Assembly: GCA_017553505.1 (NCBI GenBank)
Contig: JAFZLD010000017.1
Span: 23,859-87,858, forward strand
Direction: 5' to 3'
Source of the DNA: Lachnospiraceae bacterium
Lineage (GTDB): Bacteria > Bacillota > Clostridia > Lachnospirales > Lachnospiraceae
DNA length: 64,000 nt
Both the position numbers and the translations under genes were made by a program. This document shows positions 41,504-51,083 of this stretch, one piece after another; the first letter of the stretch is position 1, and the number at the start of each line of letters is the position of its first letter. The notes beneath the pieces are model-generated. The model saw nothing but the letters and a program-made list of their open reading frames with translations. It was not told the DNA's origin and made no database searches.

Positions 41504-43537
41504 ATGATTAAAAGTCTGATTAAGAATGCGACAATTAAACATGCGGATAAGGTTTATGCCAAGTCGATAGAGGGAGCGGTTCCTTCCTATGATGAATGGA
41601 TTAGGGACAAGGAGTCTTCTTTTGAACGGATTGATATGTCCGTGCGATCTAAGGGAGATGAGACTGAGGCCGGAGAAGCCAAAGCCATGTCCAAGCTTTC
41701 TTATGTGACGACTTATGAAGGCTCAAGCTTCAGAATCGTTCCATATTCTGTTGTGGATGCTTCTTTTGAGATTAAGTATTTATTGGAAGACTTTATAATC
41801 TTTACGAACGGTGAACTTACCGACAGGGCGATTCCGTTTATTCAAAAAGCATTTCTCGAGAATCCCGAGGCTGATGTACTCTATGGCGATGAGGATATCG
41901 CGACACTCGACGCGGGCGATTTGCTTAAGTATGGAAGAAGTGTGGTGGGCACCAGACAGAATCCTTTCTTTAAACCCGAATGGTCGCCCAATGCATTTTT
42001 GGATCATTTTTATTTCTGTAATGTAGTTGTAATAAGAAGAAGTTCGTTCAGGGATGTTTATATGCCCGAGGACGTGTACGGTGTGAGAAAGATATACCGG
42101 ATGCTTCTTGAATATATCTTTAAAGATGAGAAGTCACTTCGCAAGAGTGTTATCAGTGTCGGCGAGATTCTGATTCATGCCAAGGACTATACCAATAACG
42201 AGATTAAGTACGAGAATGCAGGCAGATACGCAAGTAACCTTGTTGCGGTCAAGAGCGACAAATACAAAATATCGGTCGTTATTCCATCTAGGAACAATCC
42301 GCACTTGCTTGAGCAATGCTTATCATCCTTGTTTGATTCGCTCTATGATGATACCGAAGTCGAGATCATCGTCGTAGACAACGGAAGCGCCCCGGACAAA
42401 AAACAGGATATTGAAGCGGTGCTCTCCAAGTACCATGCCATATACAAATACAATCCCATGGACTTCAATTTCTCCGCTCAGTGCAATGCCGGAGTGGCAG
42501 AATCCAAATATCCGATGGTACTTTTGTTAAATGACGATATAACATTTAAAGAAAAAGGCACCCTCGAAACCATGGCCGATGAGCTTAAATACAGTTTTAC
42601 CGGCGCTGTGGGACTGAAGCTTTTGTACCCGAATTCAAACACTATTCAGCATGTGGGAGTAATGAATAATCGAATCGGACCGGTTCACAAACTTCAGTTT
42701 TGCGATGACAGACAATCATACTATCACGGATTTAATCATACGGTTCAGAACGTTTCTGCAGTTACCGCTGCTTGCCTTATGGTAAGACGTGATGCGTTTG
42801 ACAAGGTTCATGGACTGGATGAGAGTCTGAAGGTTGCCTTTAATGACGTTGATTTCTGCTTCAGACTTCTTGAGGCCGGATACGTTAATGTAGTATGCAA
42901 TAACATTTATGCTGTTCATGCCGAGTCGATTACCCGAGGGCGCGACGAAGACACCAAGTCAATCGTCAGACTCAACGTGGAGAAAGAACGCCTCTATGAA
43001 ATACACGGTTCACTTCGCGGATATGACCCGTACTTTTCCAAGTACCTTCTCGCTGATTGCCTGGACTCCAGAATCGTTCCGGCAAGTGAATATGAATACA
43101 AGCGGGCAGAAGAAACCGCAGCCCAAAAAACGGTTGTGGATTTAAGTAAATGTGGTGCCAGGGAAGACGCCTGCGTAATTCTTTCAGTAGAATATGCTGA
43201 TAGTAAGAGCGGATTTTCTTTTGACAAAGAAGAAGGAAACAGCTATCTGATACAGGGCTTCGCGTATGTTGCGGGAACGGATAACGCGTGTTATCACAAG
43301 TCGCTTTTGCTTCAGGGCGAGCTTCAGACGTTTTCTTTGCCCATCAACGGATGTGTAAGAAATGATGTTGCGCTTTCCTGCACAGATCAGGTGAATGTTG
43401 AAAAATCCGGATTTTGTGTTAATATACCCGGGGCGGAACTTAAGCCCGGCAATTATCGGGTCGGCATACTTATGACCAAGAAAATGTCCAAGGAAAAGCT
43501 GTATGCTTTTTCCAATAAATATATGGTGGTGAAATAA
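41504..43537 (+). CDS. GT2 glycosyltransferase, rhamnosyltransferase-like, two-domain
   Basis: 677 residues. The first part (about 60-240) looks like a partial GT2 domain (Y-G-D-E-D-I-A, then F-F-K-P-E-W-S-P-N and Y-F-C-N-V-V-V-I). The second (about 258-510) is a complete GT2 domain: I-S-V-V-I-P-S-R-N-N, I-I-V-V-D-N-G-S, L-L-L-N-D-D-I and N-D-V-D-F-C-F-R. A C-terminal beta-rich region of about 120 residues follows. The pattern is that of large rhamnan/O-antigen GT2 enzymes. It starts 10 bases after the fusion gene and abuts the next glycosyltransferase with no gap, so they are one operon. Confidence 0.85.
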   Translation: MIKSLIKNATIKHADKVYAKSIEGAVPSYDEWIRDKESSFERIDMSVRSKGDETEAGEAKAMSKLSYVTTYEGSSFRIVPYSVVDASFEIKYLLEDFIIFTNGELTDRAIPFIQKAFLENPEADVLYGDEDIATLDAGDLLKYGRSVVGTRQNPFFKPEWSPNAFLDHFYFCNVVVIRRSSFRDVYMPEDVYGVRKIYRMLLEYIFKDEKSLRKSVISVGEILIHAKDYTNNEIKYENAGRYASNLVAVKSDKYKISVVIPSRNNPHLLEQCLSSLFDSLYDDTEVEIIVVDNGSAPDKKQDIEAVLSKYHAIYKYNPMDFNFSAQCNAGVAESKYPMVLLLNDDITFKEKGTLETMADELKYSFTGAVGLKLLYPNSNTIQHVGVMNNRIGPVHKLQFCDDRQSYYHGFNHTVQNVSAVTAACLMVRRDAFDKVHGLDESLKVAFNDVDFCFRLLEAGYVNVVCNNIYAVHAESITRGRDEDTKSIVRLNVEKERLYEIHGSLRGYDPYFSKYLLADCLDSRIVPASEYEYKRAEETAAQKTVVDLSKCGAREDACVILSVEYADSKSGFSFDKEEGNSYLIQGFAYVAGTDNACYHKSLLLQGELQTFSLPINGCVRNDVALSCTDQVNVEKSGFCVNIPGAELKPGNYRVGILMTKKMSKEKLYAFSNKYMVVK

Positions 43538-45484
43538 ATGGATTACAAAGAACTCTACGAGCAGGAGCAGGAACGAAACGCGGTTCTGTCCGAGCGTCTT
43601 GCGGAGCTTGAAGAGGAGAAAGAAGAAATCTCCTTTAAGCTTAAACGCATCAAAGACAATCCCATATGGAAAGCTTCCACGCCCGTGAGAATGTTCGGCC
43701 ACAAAGTGGTGAACAATATCAGACGTGTGAAAAATCTCGGCGGCCCCCGCGGAATCGCCATGAAGATTAATTATAAGAAGAGAGAAGCCGAGGCCAAGAA
43801 ATTCTACGGCACCAAGAGCTTCCCCGACGAGGCACGCAGGAAATATGAAGAGGAGTATTCTTTTGACTACAGACCTCTTATCAGCATCCTAGTTCCGCTT
43901 TACAACACCGACAAGACCATGCTCAAGGAAATGATTGACTCGGTGGTGTGGCAGACTTACTCGAATTGGGAGCTTTGTCTCGCTGACGGTTCAGACGACG
44001 CGCATGCATATGTAGGTGAGACGGTGCGCGAGTACGGCGACTCACGTATCAAATATACGAAGCTTGAGAAGAACGAAGGCATTTCGGGCAACACCAATCA
44101 GTGCCTTAAACTTGCCACCGGCGAGTACATCGGACTTTTCGACCACGACGATATCCTTCATCCTTCGGCATTGTTTGAATATGTGAAGGTTATCAACGAG
44201 CAGGGTGCCGACTACATTTACTGCGACGAGACCACTTTCAAGAGCGGTAACATCGACCACATGCTTACGATGCATTTTAAGCCCGACTATGCGGTGGACA
44301 ATCTTCGCGCCAATAACTACATATGTCACTTCAGCGTATTTAAAAAGACTCTGCTCGACGGAACCGAGCTCTTCAGAACGAAGTTTGACGGCAGCCAGGA
44401 TCATGATATGATTTTGAGACTTACCGACAGAGCGGAGAAAATCGTTCACGTTCCGAGACTTTTATACTACTGGCGTTGTCACTCCGGCAGCGTAGCCAGC
44501 AACATCTCGGCCAAGGAATACGCTATCGACGCAGCCAAGGGTGCGGTAGCCGACCACTTAAGAAAACATGGTTACACAGACTTCAAGATTACCAGTACCA
44601 GAGCCTTTGAAACCATCTTTAAGATAAGATACAAGCTTAACGGAACACCATTAATAACAATTGTTATTCCAAATAAAGACCACGCGGCAGACCTTAAACG
44701 TTGCGTAACTTCCATACTTGAGAAGTCTACATATACCAATTACGAGATTATCATCGTCGAGAACAACAGCACCGAGAAAGCAACCTTCGATCTCTACGAA
44801 GACTTGAAGGAGATGTCCGACAAGATTAAAGTCGTAACCTTCGAAGGCGAGTTCAATTACTCGGCGGTTAACAATTTTGGTGTATCCTTTGCAAAGGGAG
44901 AATACATTCTTTTGCTTAATAACGATACCGAAGTCATCACCCTCAACTGGCTTGAGGAGATGCTTATGTACGCTCAGCGTGAAGACGTGGGCGCAGTCGG
45001 TGCTAAGCTTTATTATGCGGACCGCACCATCCAGCATGCGGGCGTCGTAATCGGACTCGGTGCTCACAGAACCGCAGGCCACACTCATTACAAAATGCCC
45101 AAAGAAAACTTAGGCTACATGGGTCGCCTCTGCTACACCCAGGACGTTACGGCGGTTACGGGTGCCTGCCTTCTTGTCAAGAAATCCCTTTGGGATGAGG
45201 TGGGCGGACTTGACACCGATTTCAAGATATCGTTAAATGATGTTGATTTTTGTCTGAAACTTCGCGAGAAAGGGTATTTGAACGTATTTACTCCTTTCGC
45301 AGAGCTTTACCACTACGAGTCGATTTCGAGGGGACTCGACGATAAGGGTGAGAAAGCTGAGCGATACAATAAAGAATCTGAGTTCTTCAGAACTAAATGG
45401 AAAGACGCGCTTGAAAAGGGCGATCCTTACTACAACGCGAACTTTTCTTTGGACAGAAGCGATTTTTCAGTAAAAGTTGAATAA
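43538..45484 (+). CDS. Tandem GT2 glycosyltransferase with N-terminal coiled coil
   Basis: 648 residues. A charged coiled-coil stretch (about 1-45, rich in Glu/Lys/Arg) precedes two GT2 domains. The first (about 110-330) has I-S-I-L-V-P-L-Y-N-T, L-A-D-G-S-D-D and F-D-H-D-D. The second (about 370-600) has I-T-I-V-I-P-N-K-D-H, I-I-V-E-N-N-S, L-L-L-N-N-D-T-E and N-D-V-D-F-C-L-K. Tandem domains suggest addition of two linkages in a repeat unit, as in bifunctional rhamnan polymerases. Its start codon directly follows the upstream stop. Confidence 0.9.
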   Translation: MDYKELYEQEQERNAVLSERLAELEEEKEEISFKLKRIKDNPIWKASTPVRMFGHKVVNNIRRVKNLGGPRGIAMKINYKKREAEAKKFYGTKSFPDEARRKYEEEYSFDYRPLISILVPLYNTDKTMLKEMIDSVVWQTYSNWELCLADGSDDAHAYVGETVREYGDSRIKYTKLEKNEGISGNTNQCLKLATGEYIGLFDHDDILHPSALFEYVKVINEQGADYIYCDETTFKSGNIDHMLTMHFKPDYAVDNLRANNYICHFSVFKKTLLDGTELFRTKFDGSQDHDMILRLTDRAEKIVHVPRLLYYWRCHSGSVASNISAKEYAIDAAKGAVADHLRKHGYTDFKITSTRAFETIFKIRYKLNGTPLITIVIPNKDHAADLKRCVTSILEKSTYTNYEIIIVENNSTEKATFDLYEDLKEMSDKIKVVTFEGEFNYSAVNNFGVSFAKGEYILLLNNDTEVITLNWLEEMLMYAQREDVGAVGAKLYYADRTIQHAGVVIGLGAHRTAGHTHYKMPKENLGYMGRLCYTQDVTAVTGACLLVKKSLWDEVGGLDTDFKISLNDVDFCLKLREKGYLNVFTPFAELYHYESISRGLDDKGEKAERYNKESEFFRTKWKDALEKGDPYYNANFSLDRSDFSVKVE

Positions 45485-45498
45485 AGGAGATGTGTCAG

Positions 45499-47220
45499 AT
45501 GACGGTTAAAGAACAATATGAATTTTGGCTTAGCAACTCATACTTTGACGACGCTACCAAGGCAGAGCTTAAGGCTATTGCTTCCGATGACAACGAAATT
45601 AACGAAAGATTTTATAAGAACTTGGAGTTCGGTACCGGCGGCCTCAGAGGCATAATCGGTGCCGGCACCAACAGAATGAACGTATATACAGTAAGAAAGG
45701 CTACCCAGGGTCTTGCCAATTACATAATCAAGCAGGGCGCACAGTCTAAGGGTGTTGCTATTGCTTACGACTCAAGAAGAATGTCTCCCGAGTTTGCGGA
45801 TGAAGCAGCGCTTTGTCTTGCGGCTAACGGCATCAAGGCTTATGTATTCGAGACTTTGAGACCTACCCCCGAGCTTTCTTTTGCAGTAAGAGAACTCGGC
45901 TGTACCGCAGGTATCGTGGTAACTGCAAGCCACAATCCCCCTGAGTACAACGGTTACAAGGTATACTGGGAAGACGGCGCACAGGTAACCGCTCCCAAGG
46001 ACAAGGACATCATCACCGAGGTTAACAACGTAGCTAACTTCTCCGATGCCAAGACCATGGCCAAAGAAGACGCCATGAAAGCCGGCTTATACAACGTAAT
46101 CGGCAAGGAAATCGACGACCGTTACATGGAAGAGCTCAAAAAGCAGATTATCCATCCCGAGATTATCAAGGAAGTTGCGGGCGATATTAAGATCGTATAC
46201 TCACCTTTCCACGGAACAGGTAACATTCCCGTTCGCCGTATCCTCAAAGAACTCGGATTTAAGAACGTATATGTAGTTCCCGAGCAGGAACTTCCCGACC
46301 CCGATTTCACCACACTTGAGTATCCCAATCCCGAGGATCCCAAGGCATTCACACTTGCACTTAAGCTTGCAAGAGAAGTTAAGGCTGATGTTGTGCTTGC
46401 AACCGACCCCGATGCCGACCGTCTCGGAATTTACTCATACGACACCAAGACCGATGACTACGTTCCTTTCACAGGTAACATGTCCGGTATGCTCATCGCA
46501 GAGTATATATTAAAAGAAAGAACCAAGCTTGGCACAATGCCTGCTAACCCCGCACTCGTTAAGACCATCGTTACCACCAATATGGCCGATCCGATTGCCG
46601 AGAAATATAATGTTAAATTAGTAGAAGTTCTGACCGGCTTTAAGTACATCGGCGAGCAGATTAAATGGTTCATCGAGAAAGGGACCAACAACTACGTATT
46701 CGGTCTCGAAGAAAGTTACGGTTGTCTTGCAGGCACCCACGCTCGTGATAAGGATGCGGTTGTTGCAGTTATGTGCCTCTGCGAAGTTGCAGCTTGGTGC
46801 AAGAAGAACGGCGTAACCCTCTGGGATCGCATGCTCGACATCTACAAAGAATTCGGTTACTACAAGGAAGACCTTTACACCATCACCCTTAAGGGAATGG
46901 ACGGTTCTCAGAAGATTCAGGAGATGATGGAGAAGCTTCGTCAGAATCCTCCCAAGGAACTCGGCGCATGGAAGGTGCTTTCTTTCAGAGATTACGATAA
47001 GGACGTTATAACCGACATGGCTACCGGCGCCAAGAAGCCTACCGGTTTGCCTAAATCCAACGTATTATATTTCGATTTAACCGACAACGCATGGTGCTGT
47101 GCCCGTCCTTCGGGAACAGAACCCAAGATTAAGTTCTACATCGGCGTTAAGGGTAACAGCCTCGAAGATTCGGTTAAGAAAGTGGAAGAACTTAAGAACA
47201 ATCTTAAGGCAATACTGTAA
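45499..47220 (+). CDS. Phosphoglucomutase / phosphomannomutase
   Basis: The 573-residue alpha-D-phosphohexomutase has the phosphoserine loop T-A-S-H-N-P-P-E-Y-N-G-Y, the metal-binding loop D-P-D-A-D-R-L-G, the sugar-binding loop G-L-E-E-S-Y-G-C and the phosphate-binding C-terminal R-P-S-G-T-E-P-K-I-K. The length fits the PgcA-type phosphoglucomutase of Firmicutes. It makes glucose-1-phosphate for RfbA and other nucleotide sugars, which explains its place in the glycan operon. The ATG at 45499 has GGAG 9 bases upstream; the ATG at 45490 overlaps the RBS. Confidence 0.95.
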   Translation: MTVKEQYEFWLSNSYFDDATKAELKAIASDDNEINERFYKNLEFGTGGLRGIIGAGTNRMNVYTVRKATQGLANYIIKQGAQSKGVAIAYDSRRMSPEFADEAALCLAANGIKAYVFETLRPTPELSFAVRELGCTAGIVVTASHNPPEYNGYKVYWEDGAQVTAPKDKDIITEVNNVANFSDAKTMAKEDAMKAGLYNVIGKEIDDRYMEELKKQIIHPEIIKEVAGDIKIVYSPFHGTGNIPVRRILKELGFKNVYVVPEQELPDPDFTTLEYPNPEDPKAFTLALKLAREVKADVVLATDPDADRLGIYSYDTKTDDYVPFTGNMSGMLIAEYILKERTKLGTMPANPALVKTIVTTNMADPIAEKYNVKLVEVLTGFKYIGEQIKWFIEKGTNNYVFGLEESYGCLAGTHARDKDAVVAVMCLCEVAAWCKKNGVTLWDRMLDIYKEFGYYKEDLYTITLKGMDGSQKIQEMMEKLRQNPPKELGAWKVLSFRDYDKDVITDMATGAKKPTGLPKSNVLYFDLTDNAWCCARPSGTEPKIKFYIGVKGNSLEDSVKKVEELKNNLKAIL

Positions 47221-47226
47221 GGTACA

Positions 47227-48516
47227 ATGGGTAATATTTCAAAAACCATCCGTTATTTTAAAAGAAATGGTATCAAAAAAACATGGTATGCTGCGGCGGA
47301 GCGTCTCTTTTACAGGGACGTTCCGCTTAGTGCGTCTGAAAGTACTTATGAAGGACCGATAGACGAGGACATTAAGTTCAGTGTACTGGTTCCCGTCTAC
47401 GAGACTCCGAAAGAGTACCTTCGCGAGATGATTGACTCGGTTCTCGGCCAGGCATACGGCAACTTCGAATTGATTCTTGCCGATGCATCTAAGTCAGAGG
47501 AACCGGCCGGCGTTATTAAATCATACACGGATGAACGCATCAAATATATTAAGGTCAAAGAAAACGGAGGCATCTCCGCCAACACGAATGTTGCGCTTGA
47601 CGCTGCAACGGGTGACTACTGCGCACTTCTCGATCACGACGATTTTCTCGACTTCGACGCTCTTTATGAGAATGCGCGAGTGCTCTCGGAAGCTAAGAGA
47701 AAAGGTCGGAAAGTCAACCTGATATACTCTGACGAAGACAAGTGTAACGGCGATGCCACCAAGTATTTCGAACCTCATATCAAGGAAAACTTTAATCAGG
47801 ATTTAATATTATCCAACAACTATATCTGCCATTTTACGGTCATTAAGACTTCTTTGCTCAAGAAAATCAAGTTTAGAAGCGAATATGACGGAGCGCAGGA
47901 TTATGACGTAATACTGCGGACTATAGCCCATTCAGAGCCTTCGGAGATATGTCATATAGGTAAGATTCTGTACCACTGGCGCTGCCACGAAGAATCTACA
48001 GCGTTCAACCCCGCGAGCAAAGAGTATGCCTACGAAGCCGGCAGAAGAGCGATAGAAGATTTTCTTTTTAATAAATACAATAAGAAGTTATCGGTTACGG
48101 ATCTTCCTCACAAAGGATTCTACAGAGTCGAGTGGGGCGAAGATATCTTTGAACTCAGACCCGAATTGGGAGCTGTGGGCGACCTGTATATAGCGGGTAA
48201 TAAGATAACAAGAGGTATTTATTCAAATTCAGGTCACGAATTATTTTTAAACATGAATAAACATTTCTCGGGATACATGCACGGAGCGGTTTTGACAAGA
48301 GATGTAATCGCTTGCGATATCAGAACCGTAACACCGGCACCGAAGATGCGAGAGACCTATGAAAAGCTGATAAAACAGCTTAATGAATATACTGCGAACA
48401 ACAAGAAATCCAAGGCGGATATCCATACTTTTGCCGGAAAACTTAGTATGGAATTTGCCGAAGAACTGAAAAAACAAGGTTTAATTTTTCTTTTTCTTCC
48501 AAAAATCGAACGGTAG
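47227..48516 (+). CDS. GT2 glycosyltransferase
   Basis: The 429-residue protein has a single GT2 domain (about residues 55-290): F-S-V-L-V-P-V-Y-E-T, L-I-L-A-D-A-S, L-L-D-H-D-D-F and W-R-C-H-E-E-S-T-A, closely related to the first GT2 domain of the protein at 43538. The C-terminal 140 residues are a separate domain that is not recognised. It starts 7 bases after the phosphoglucomutase gene. The start codon has only a weak RBS, so translation may depend on the upstream gene. Confidence 0.87.
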   Translation: MGNISKTIRYFKRNGIKKTWYAAAERLFYRDVPLSASESTYEGPIDEDIKFSVLVPVYETPKEYLREMIDSVLGQAYGNFELILADASKSEEPAGVIKSYTDERIKYIKVKENGGISANTNVALDAATGDYCALLDHDDFLDFDALYENARVLSEAKRKGRKVNLIYSDEDKCNGDATKYFEPHIKENFNQDLILSNNYICHFTVIKTSLLKKIKFRSEYDGAQDYDVILRTIAHSEPSEICHIGKILYHWRCHEESTAFNPASKEYAYEAGRRAIEDFLFNKYNKKLSVTDLPHKGFYRVEWGEDIFELRPELGAVGDLYIAGNKITRGIYSNSGHELFLNMNKHFSGYMHGAVLTRDVIACDIRTVTPAPKMRETYEKLIKQLNEYTANNKKSKADIHTFAGKLSMEFAEELKKQGLIFLFLPKIER

Positions 48517-48640
48517 TAGTACCACAGTACCAATATTAAGAAAAGATTAATTTGTTTTATAGTAAAGTTCGATGTAGTATTGTAATAGTGTTTTCTTGTA
48601 CATTGAAGAATACGCTACGGCGTTTAGTTTTGGAGGAAAT

Positions 48641-49753
48641 ATGGCAAGTAAGAAGAAGAAAACTTCCGCAGGTAAGATTGTTTTGTTTGTTGCGGAAATT
48701 TTAATTTTGGTTGCTCTTTTGGTCGTAATGTGGCTCGTCCTTAAGACTACCGATAAGGAGGAAGGCGTTCAGAAGGTTTCCATCGACGAGAAGGAAATCG
48801 AAGTGGCTCTTCCCGAAGAAGTTAAAGAAAATGAGGCAATGAAGGGATACAGAAACATTGCGCTTTTCGGTGTTGACTCACGTACCGGTCAGCTTGATTC
48901 AAAGACCCGTTCAGATACAATCATTATCGCATCCATCAATCAGGATACCAAGGAAGTTAAATTGGTATCGGTTTACAGAGATTCATATTTAAATATCGAT
49001 CCCGGTAAGACCAACAGCTACGATAAATGTAACAGTGCTTATGCATACGGCGGTGCGGACAGAGCCATTAAGATGCTCAATGCGAACCTCGACCTTAACA
49101 TCACCGACTTTATCACAATCGGTTTCGAAGGTCTTCGCGACGTAGTCAATGCACTCGGCGGCGTTTATATTGATGTAGATGAAGAAGAAATCAAGCACCT
49201 TAACAACTACCAGATTTCAATGGTAGAGAAGATGAGCGATGTTGACTCATACACTCCCGTTAAGGATACAGGTTATCAGCTTCTCGACGGTTTACAGGCT
49301 ACAGCATACTGCCGTATCCGTTATACAGCAGGTAACGACTTTAAGAGAACCGAGAGACAGCGTGAAGTTATTAAGGCTTGTCTCGATGTTGCCAAGACCA
49401 CAAGCGTAAGCAAGCTTAAGTCAGCATGTGAGAATATCTTCAGCGAGATTCATACATCGTTAAGTCTTCCCGAGATTCTTGATTTGCTTGTTGACGTAGC
49501 TTCATATGAAATTGTTGATGAGGGCGGCTTCCCCAGCAAGGATCATTACACCACAGGTATGATCGACACAAAGAGCTGTGTAATTCCTGTAGATCTTCAG
49601 ACTAACGTTGTATGGCTTCACAAGTTCCTCTTCAATGAAGACGACTATAAGCCTTCGGCTAACATTTCCGAATACAGCGATGAAATCAAGAGACAGGCAT
49701 CCAAGTATCTTGGCAGCCAGGTAGAGCCTTCCGACGATTTCGGAGACGATTAA
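48641..49753 (+). CDS. LytR-CpsA-Psr (LCP) family wall-polymer ligase
   Basis: The 370-residue protein has an N-terminal membrane helix (about residues 12-35) and an extracellular LCP domain with N-I-A-L-F-G-V-D-S-R, R-S-D-T-I-I-I-A-S, S-V-Y-R-D-S and Y-C-R-I-R-Y-T-A-G-N-D-F-K-R-T-E-R-Q-R. These Asp and Arg residues bind the pyrophosphate of lipid-linked glycans. LCP enzymes transfer such polymers from undecaprenyl carriers to peptidoglycan. Here it follows the glycan synthesis and export genes, so it probably attaches their product. The ATG at 48641 follows GGAGG; the frame to 48596 has no RBS. Confidence 0.93.
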   Translation: MASKKKKTSAGKIVLFVAEILILVALLVVMWLVLKTTDKEEGVQKVSIDEKEIEVALPEEVKENEAMKGYRNIALFGVDSRTGQLDSKTRSDTIIIASINQDTKEVKLVSVYRDSYLNIDPGKTNSYDKCNSAYAYGGADRAIKMLNANLDLNITDFITIGFEGLRDVVNALGGVYIDVDEEEIKHLNNYQISMVEKMSDVDSYTPVKDTGYQLLDGLQATAYCRIRYTAGNDFKRTERQREVIKACLDVAKTTSVSKLKSACENIFSEIHTSLSLPEILDLLVDVASYEIVDEGGFPSKDHYTTGMIDTKSCVIPVDLQTNVVWLHKFLFNEDDYKPSANISEYSDEIKRQASKYLGSQVEPSDDFGDD

Positions 49754-49780
49754 AAGACACATTTAAATCTGCAAAATGAC

Positions 49781-49815
49781 CGAGCTTGGTTCACTTGTGG
49801 GCACAAGCTTTGGTG
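49781..49815 (+). terminator. Possible terminator hairpin after the LCP gene
   Basis: ACCGAGCTTG and CAAGCTTTGGT pair with one bulge around a 15-base loop. The downstream tract is GAAAATTTA, not a T-run, so termination efficiency is doubtful. Confidence 0.4.
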
Positions 49816-49845
49816 AAAATTTAATGATTGAAATAATTATAGTTG

Positions 49846-49854
49846 TGCTATAAT
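49846..49854 (+). promoter_or_regulatory. Extended -10 promoter
   Basis: TGCTATAAT, a TGn-extended -10 preceded by TTGAAA (49828-49833) at a short 15-base spacing. It would start RNA right at the hairpin at 49859. Confidence 0.65.
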
Positions 49855-49858
49855 GAAC

Positions 49859-49890
49859 AAGGGACCGGGAGTTCTTCCCAGGTCCCTTTT
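49859..49890 (+). terminator. Terminator-like hairpin at the start of a transcript
   Basis: AAGGGACC (49859-49866) pairs with GGTCCCTT (49881-49888), with GGGA/TCCC inside, then TTTT. It lies between the extended -10 and the start of the glycosyltransferase gene at 49916, so it may be an attenuator or produce a very short RNA. Confidence 0.75.
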
Positions 49891-49915
49891 AAAATTTTAT
49901 TTCAAGGATATTTTT

Positions 49916-50965
49916 ATGACAGTAGATTTGATTATTCCGGCATATAAGCCCGATAAAACCTTTCTTGACGCTGTGGATGCAATGTCATCCCAGACAGTTT
50001 CTTTTGACAAAATAATAGTTGTCAATACCGAGCAGAAATACTTCGATCGCCTGGTATATTCCAATAGATTTCTTGACGAGCACAAGTCTCTTTATGTGCG
50101 CCACATTTCCAAGCGCGAATTTGACTGTGGCAAGACCTGCAACTTCGGTGTTAAGAACTCCGAGACCGACTGCTTTATTATCATGTCTCAGAACGTGATA
50201 CCCAATTCGCCGGAAGTGGTTTCGAAGCTTTTGAGCGCGCTTGAGAACGACCCCAAATGTGCCGTTTCTTACGCAAGACAGATTGTGCCCGACGGACATC
50301 CCGAGACTGACAAGTATCTGAAGCGCTATTTCTTTTCCGAAGACGGTGCGGTGCTTACTTCCAAAGATTTAGAGTCTGTGAAGAACGGTTCGGTAAGCGG
50401 TATCAATTGCTGCGCCGCATACAGACGTGAGATTTTTGACGCTCTCGGCGGCTTCCCCAATCACATTATCTGTAATGAAGACATTATTTACGCTGCCAAG
50501 GCTCTTGAAGCCGGCTACAAGGTAAGCTACGTTGCCGATGCTGTTGTGACCGATTACGCCCGCTTAACGGACAAAGAACAGTTAAGACGCGCCTTCGACT
50601 TCGGCGTGTGTGTTCTTAAGAATCCCGAAGTCTACGATTACACAGCGGTAAGAGACAATGCCCGCAAGGTGGAGAAGATGCTTCTTTCGCATCTTAAGAG
50701 AAAGGGCTTCTCCAGTGAAGGCTTTGAATTGAAGCGTATGTACAGAGCTCAGAAGACCGGCTACAAGAAAGCACTTAAGTATGCGAAGATGTCTCCCGCA
50801 GACCTTCACAAATACAGTGCCAACCTTGAGTTCTGGCGCATGGATGAAATCTTAAGAGACAGAAAGAGCGTAGACGGTCACGCGGGTTACGGAAGAAGCG
50901 ATGAGGAGGTTAAGATGATTTCTCAGCCTCCCGTAAGAGCATATAAGAGGGACGAAGAAGAGTAA
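49916..50965 (+). CDS. GT2 glycosyltransferase, rhamnosyltransferase-like
   Basis: The 349-residue protein has a GT2 domain with V-D-L-I-I-P-A-Y-K-P-D near the N-terminus, an R-E-F-D-C-G-K-T-C-N-F-G block like those of rhamnosyltransferases, and a C-terminal basic helical region. The ATG at 49916 has AAGGA 7 bases upstream; the longer frame from 49853 overlaps the leader hairpin and lacks an RBS. It has its own promoter and leader, separate from the main operon. Confidence 0.85.
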   Translation: MTVDLIIPAYKPDKTFLDAVDAMSSQTVSFDKIIVVNTEQKYFDRLVYSNRFLDEHKSLYVRHISKREFDCGKTCNFGVKNSETDCFIIMSQNVIPNSPEVVSKLLSALENDPKCAVSYARQIVPDGHPETDKYLKRYFFSEDGAVLTSKDLESVKNGSVSGINCCAAYRREIFDALGGFPNHIICNEDIIYAAKALEAGYKVSYVADAVVTDYARLTDKEQLRRAFDFGVCVLKNPEVYDYTAVRDNARKVEKMLLSHLKRKGFSSEGFELKRMYRAQKTGYKKALKYAKMSPADLHKYSANLEFWRMDEILRDRKSVDGHAGYGRSDEEVKMISQPPVRAYKRDEEE

Positions 50966-51083
50966 TTTGGCTCTCTGACATCGGCAGATGCGTATTTCAT
51001 AATTTTTAAATAAATAAGACACAATTCCGTCACAATTGGGATTTACAATCAGCTCAAGAATTGAAAAAGGAGGTAACTTTTCA

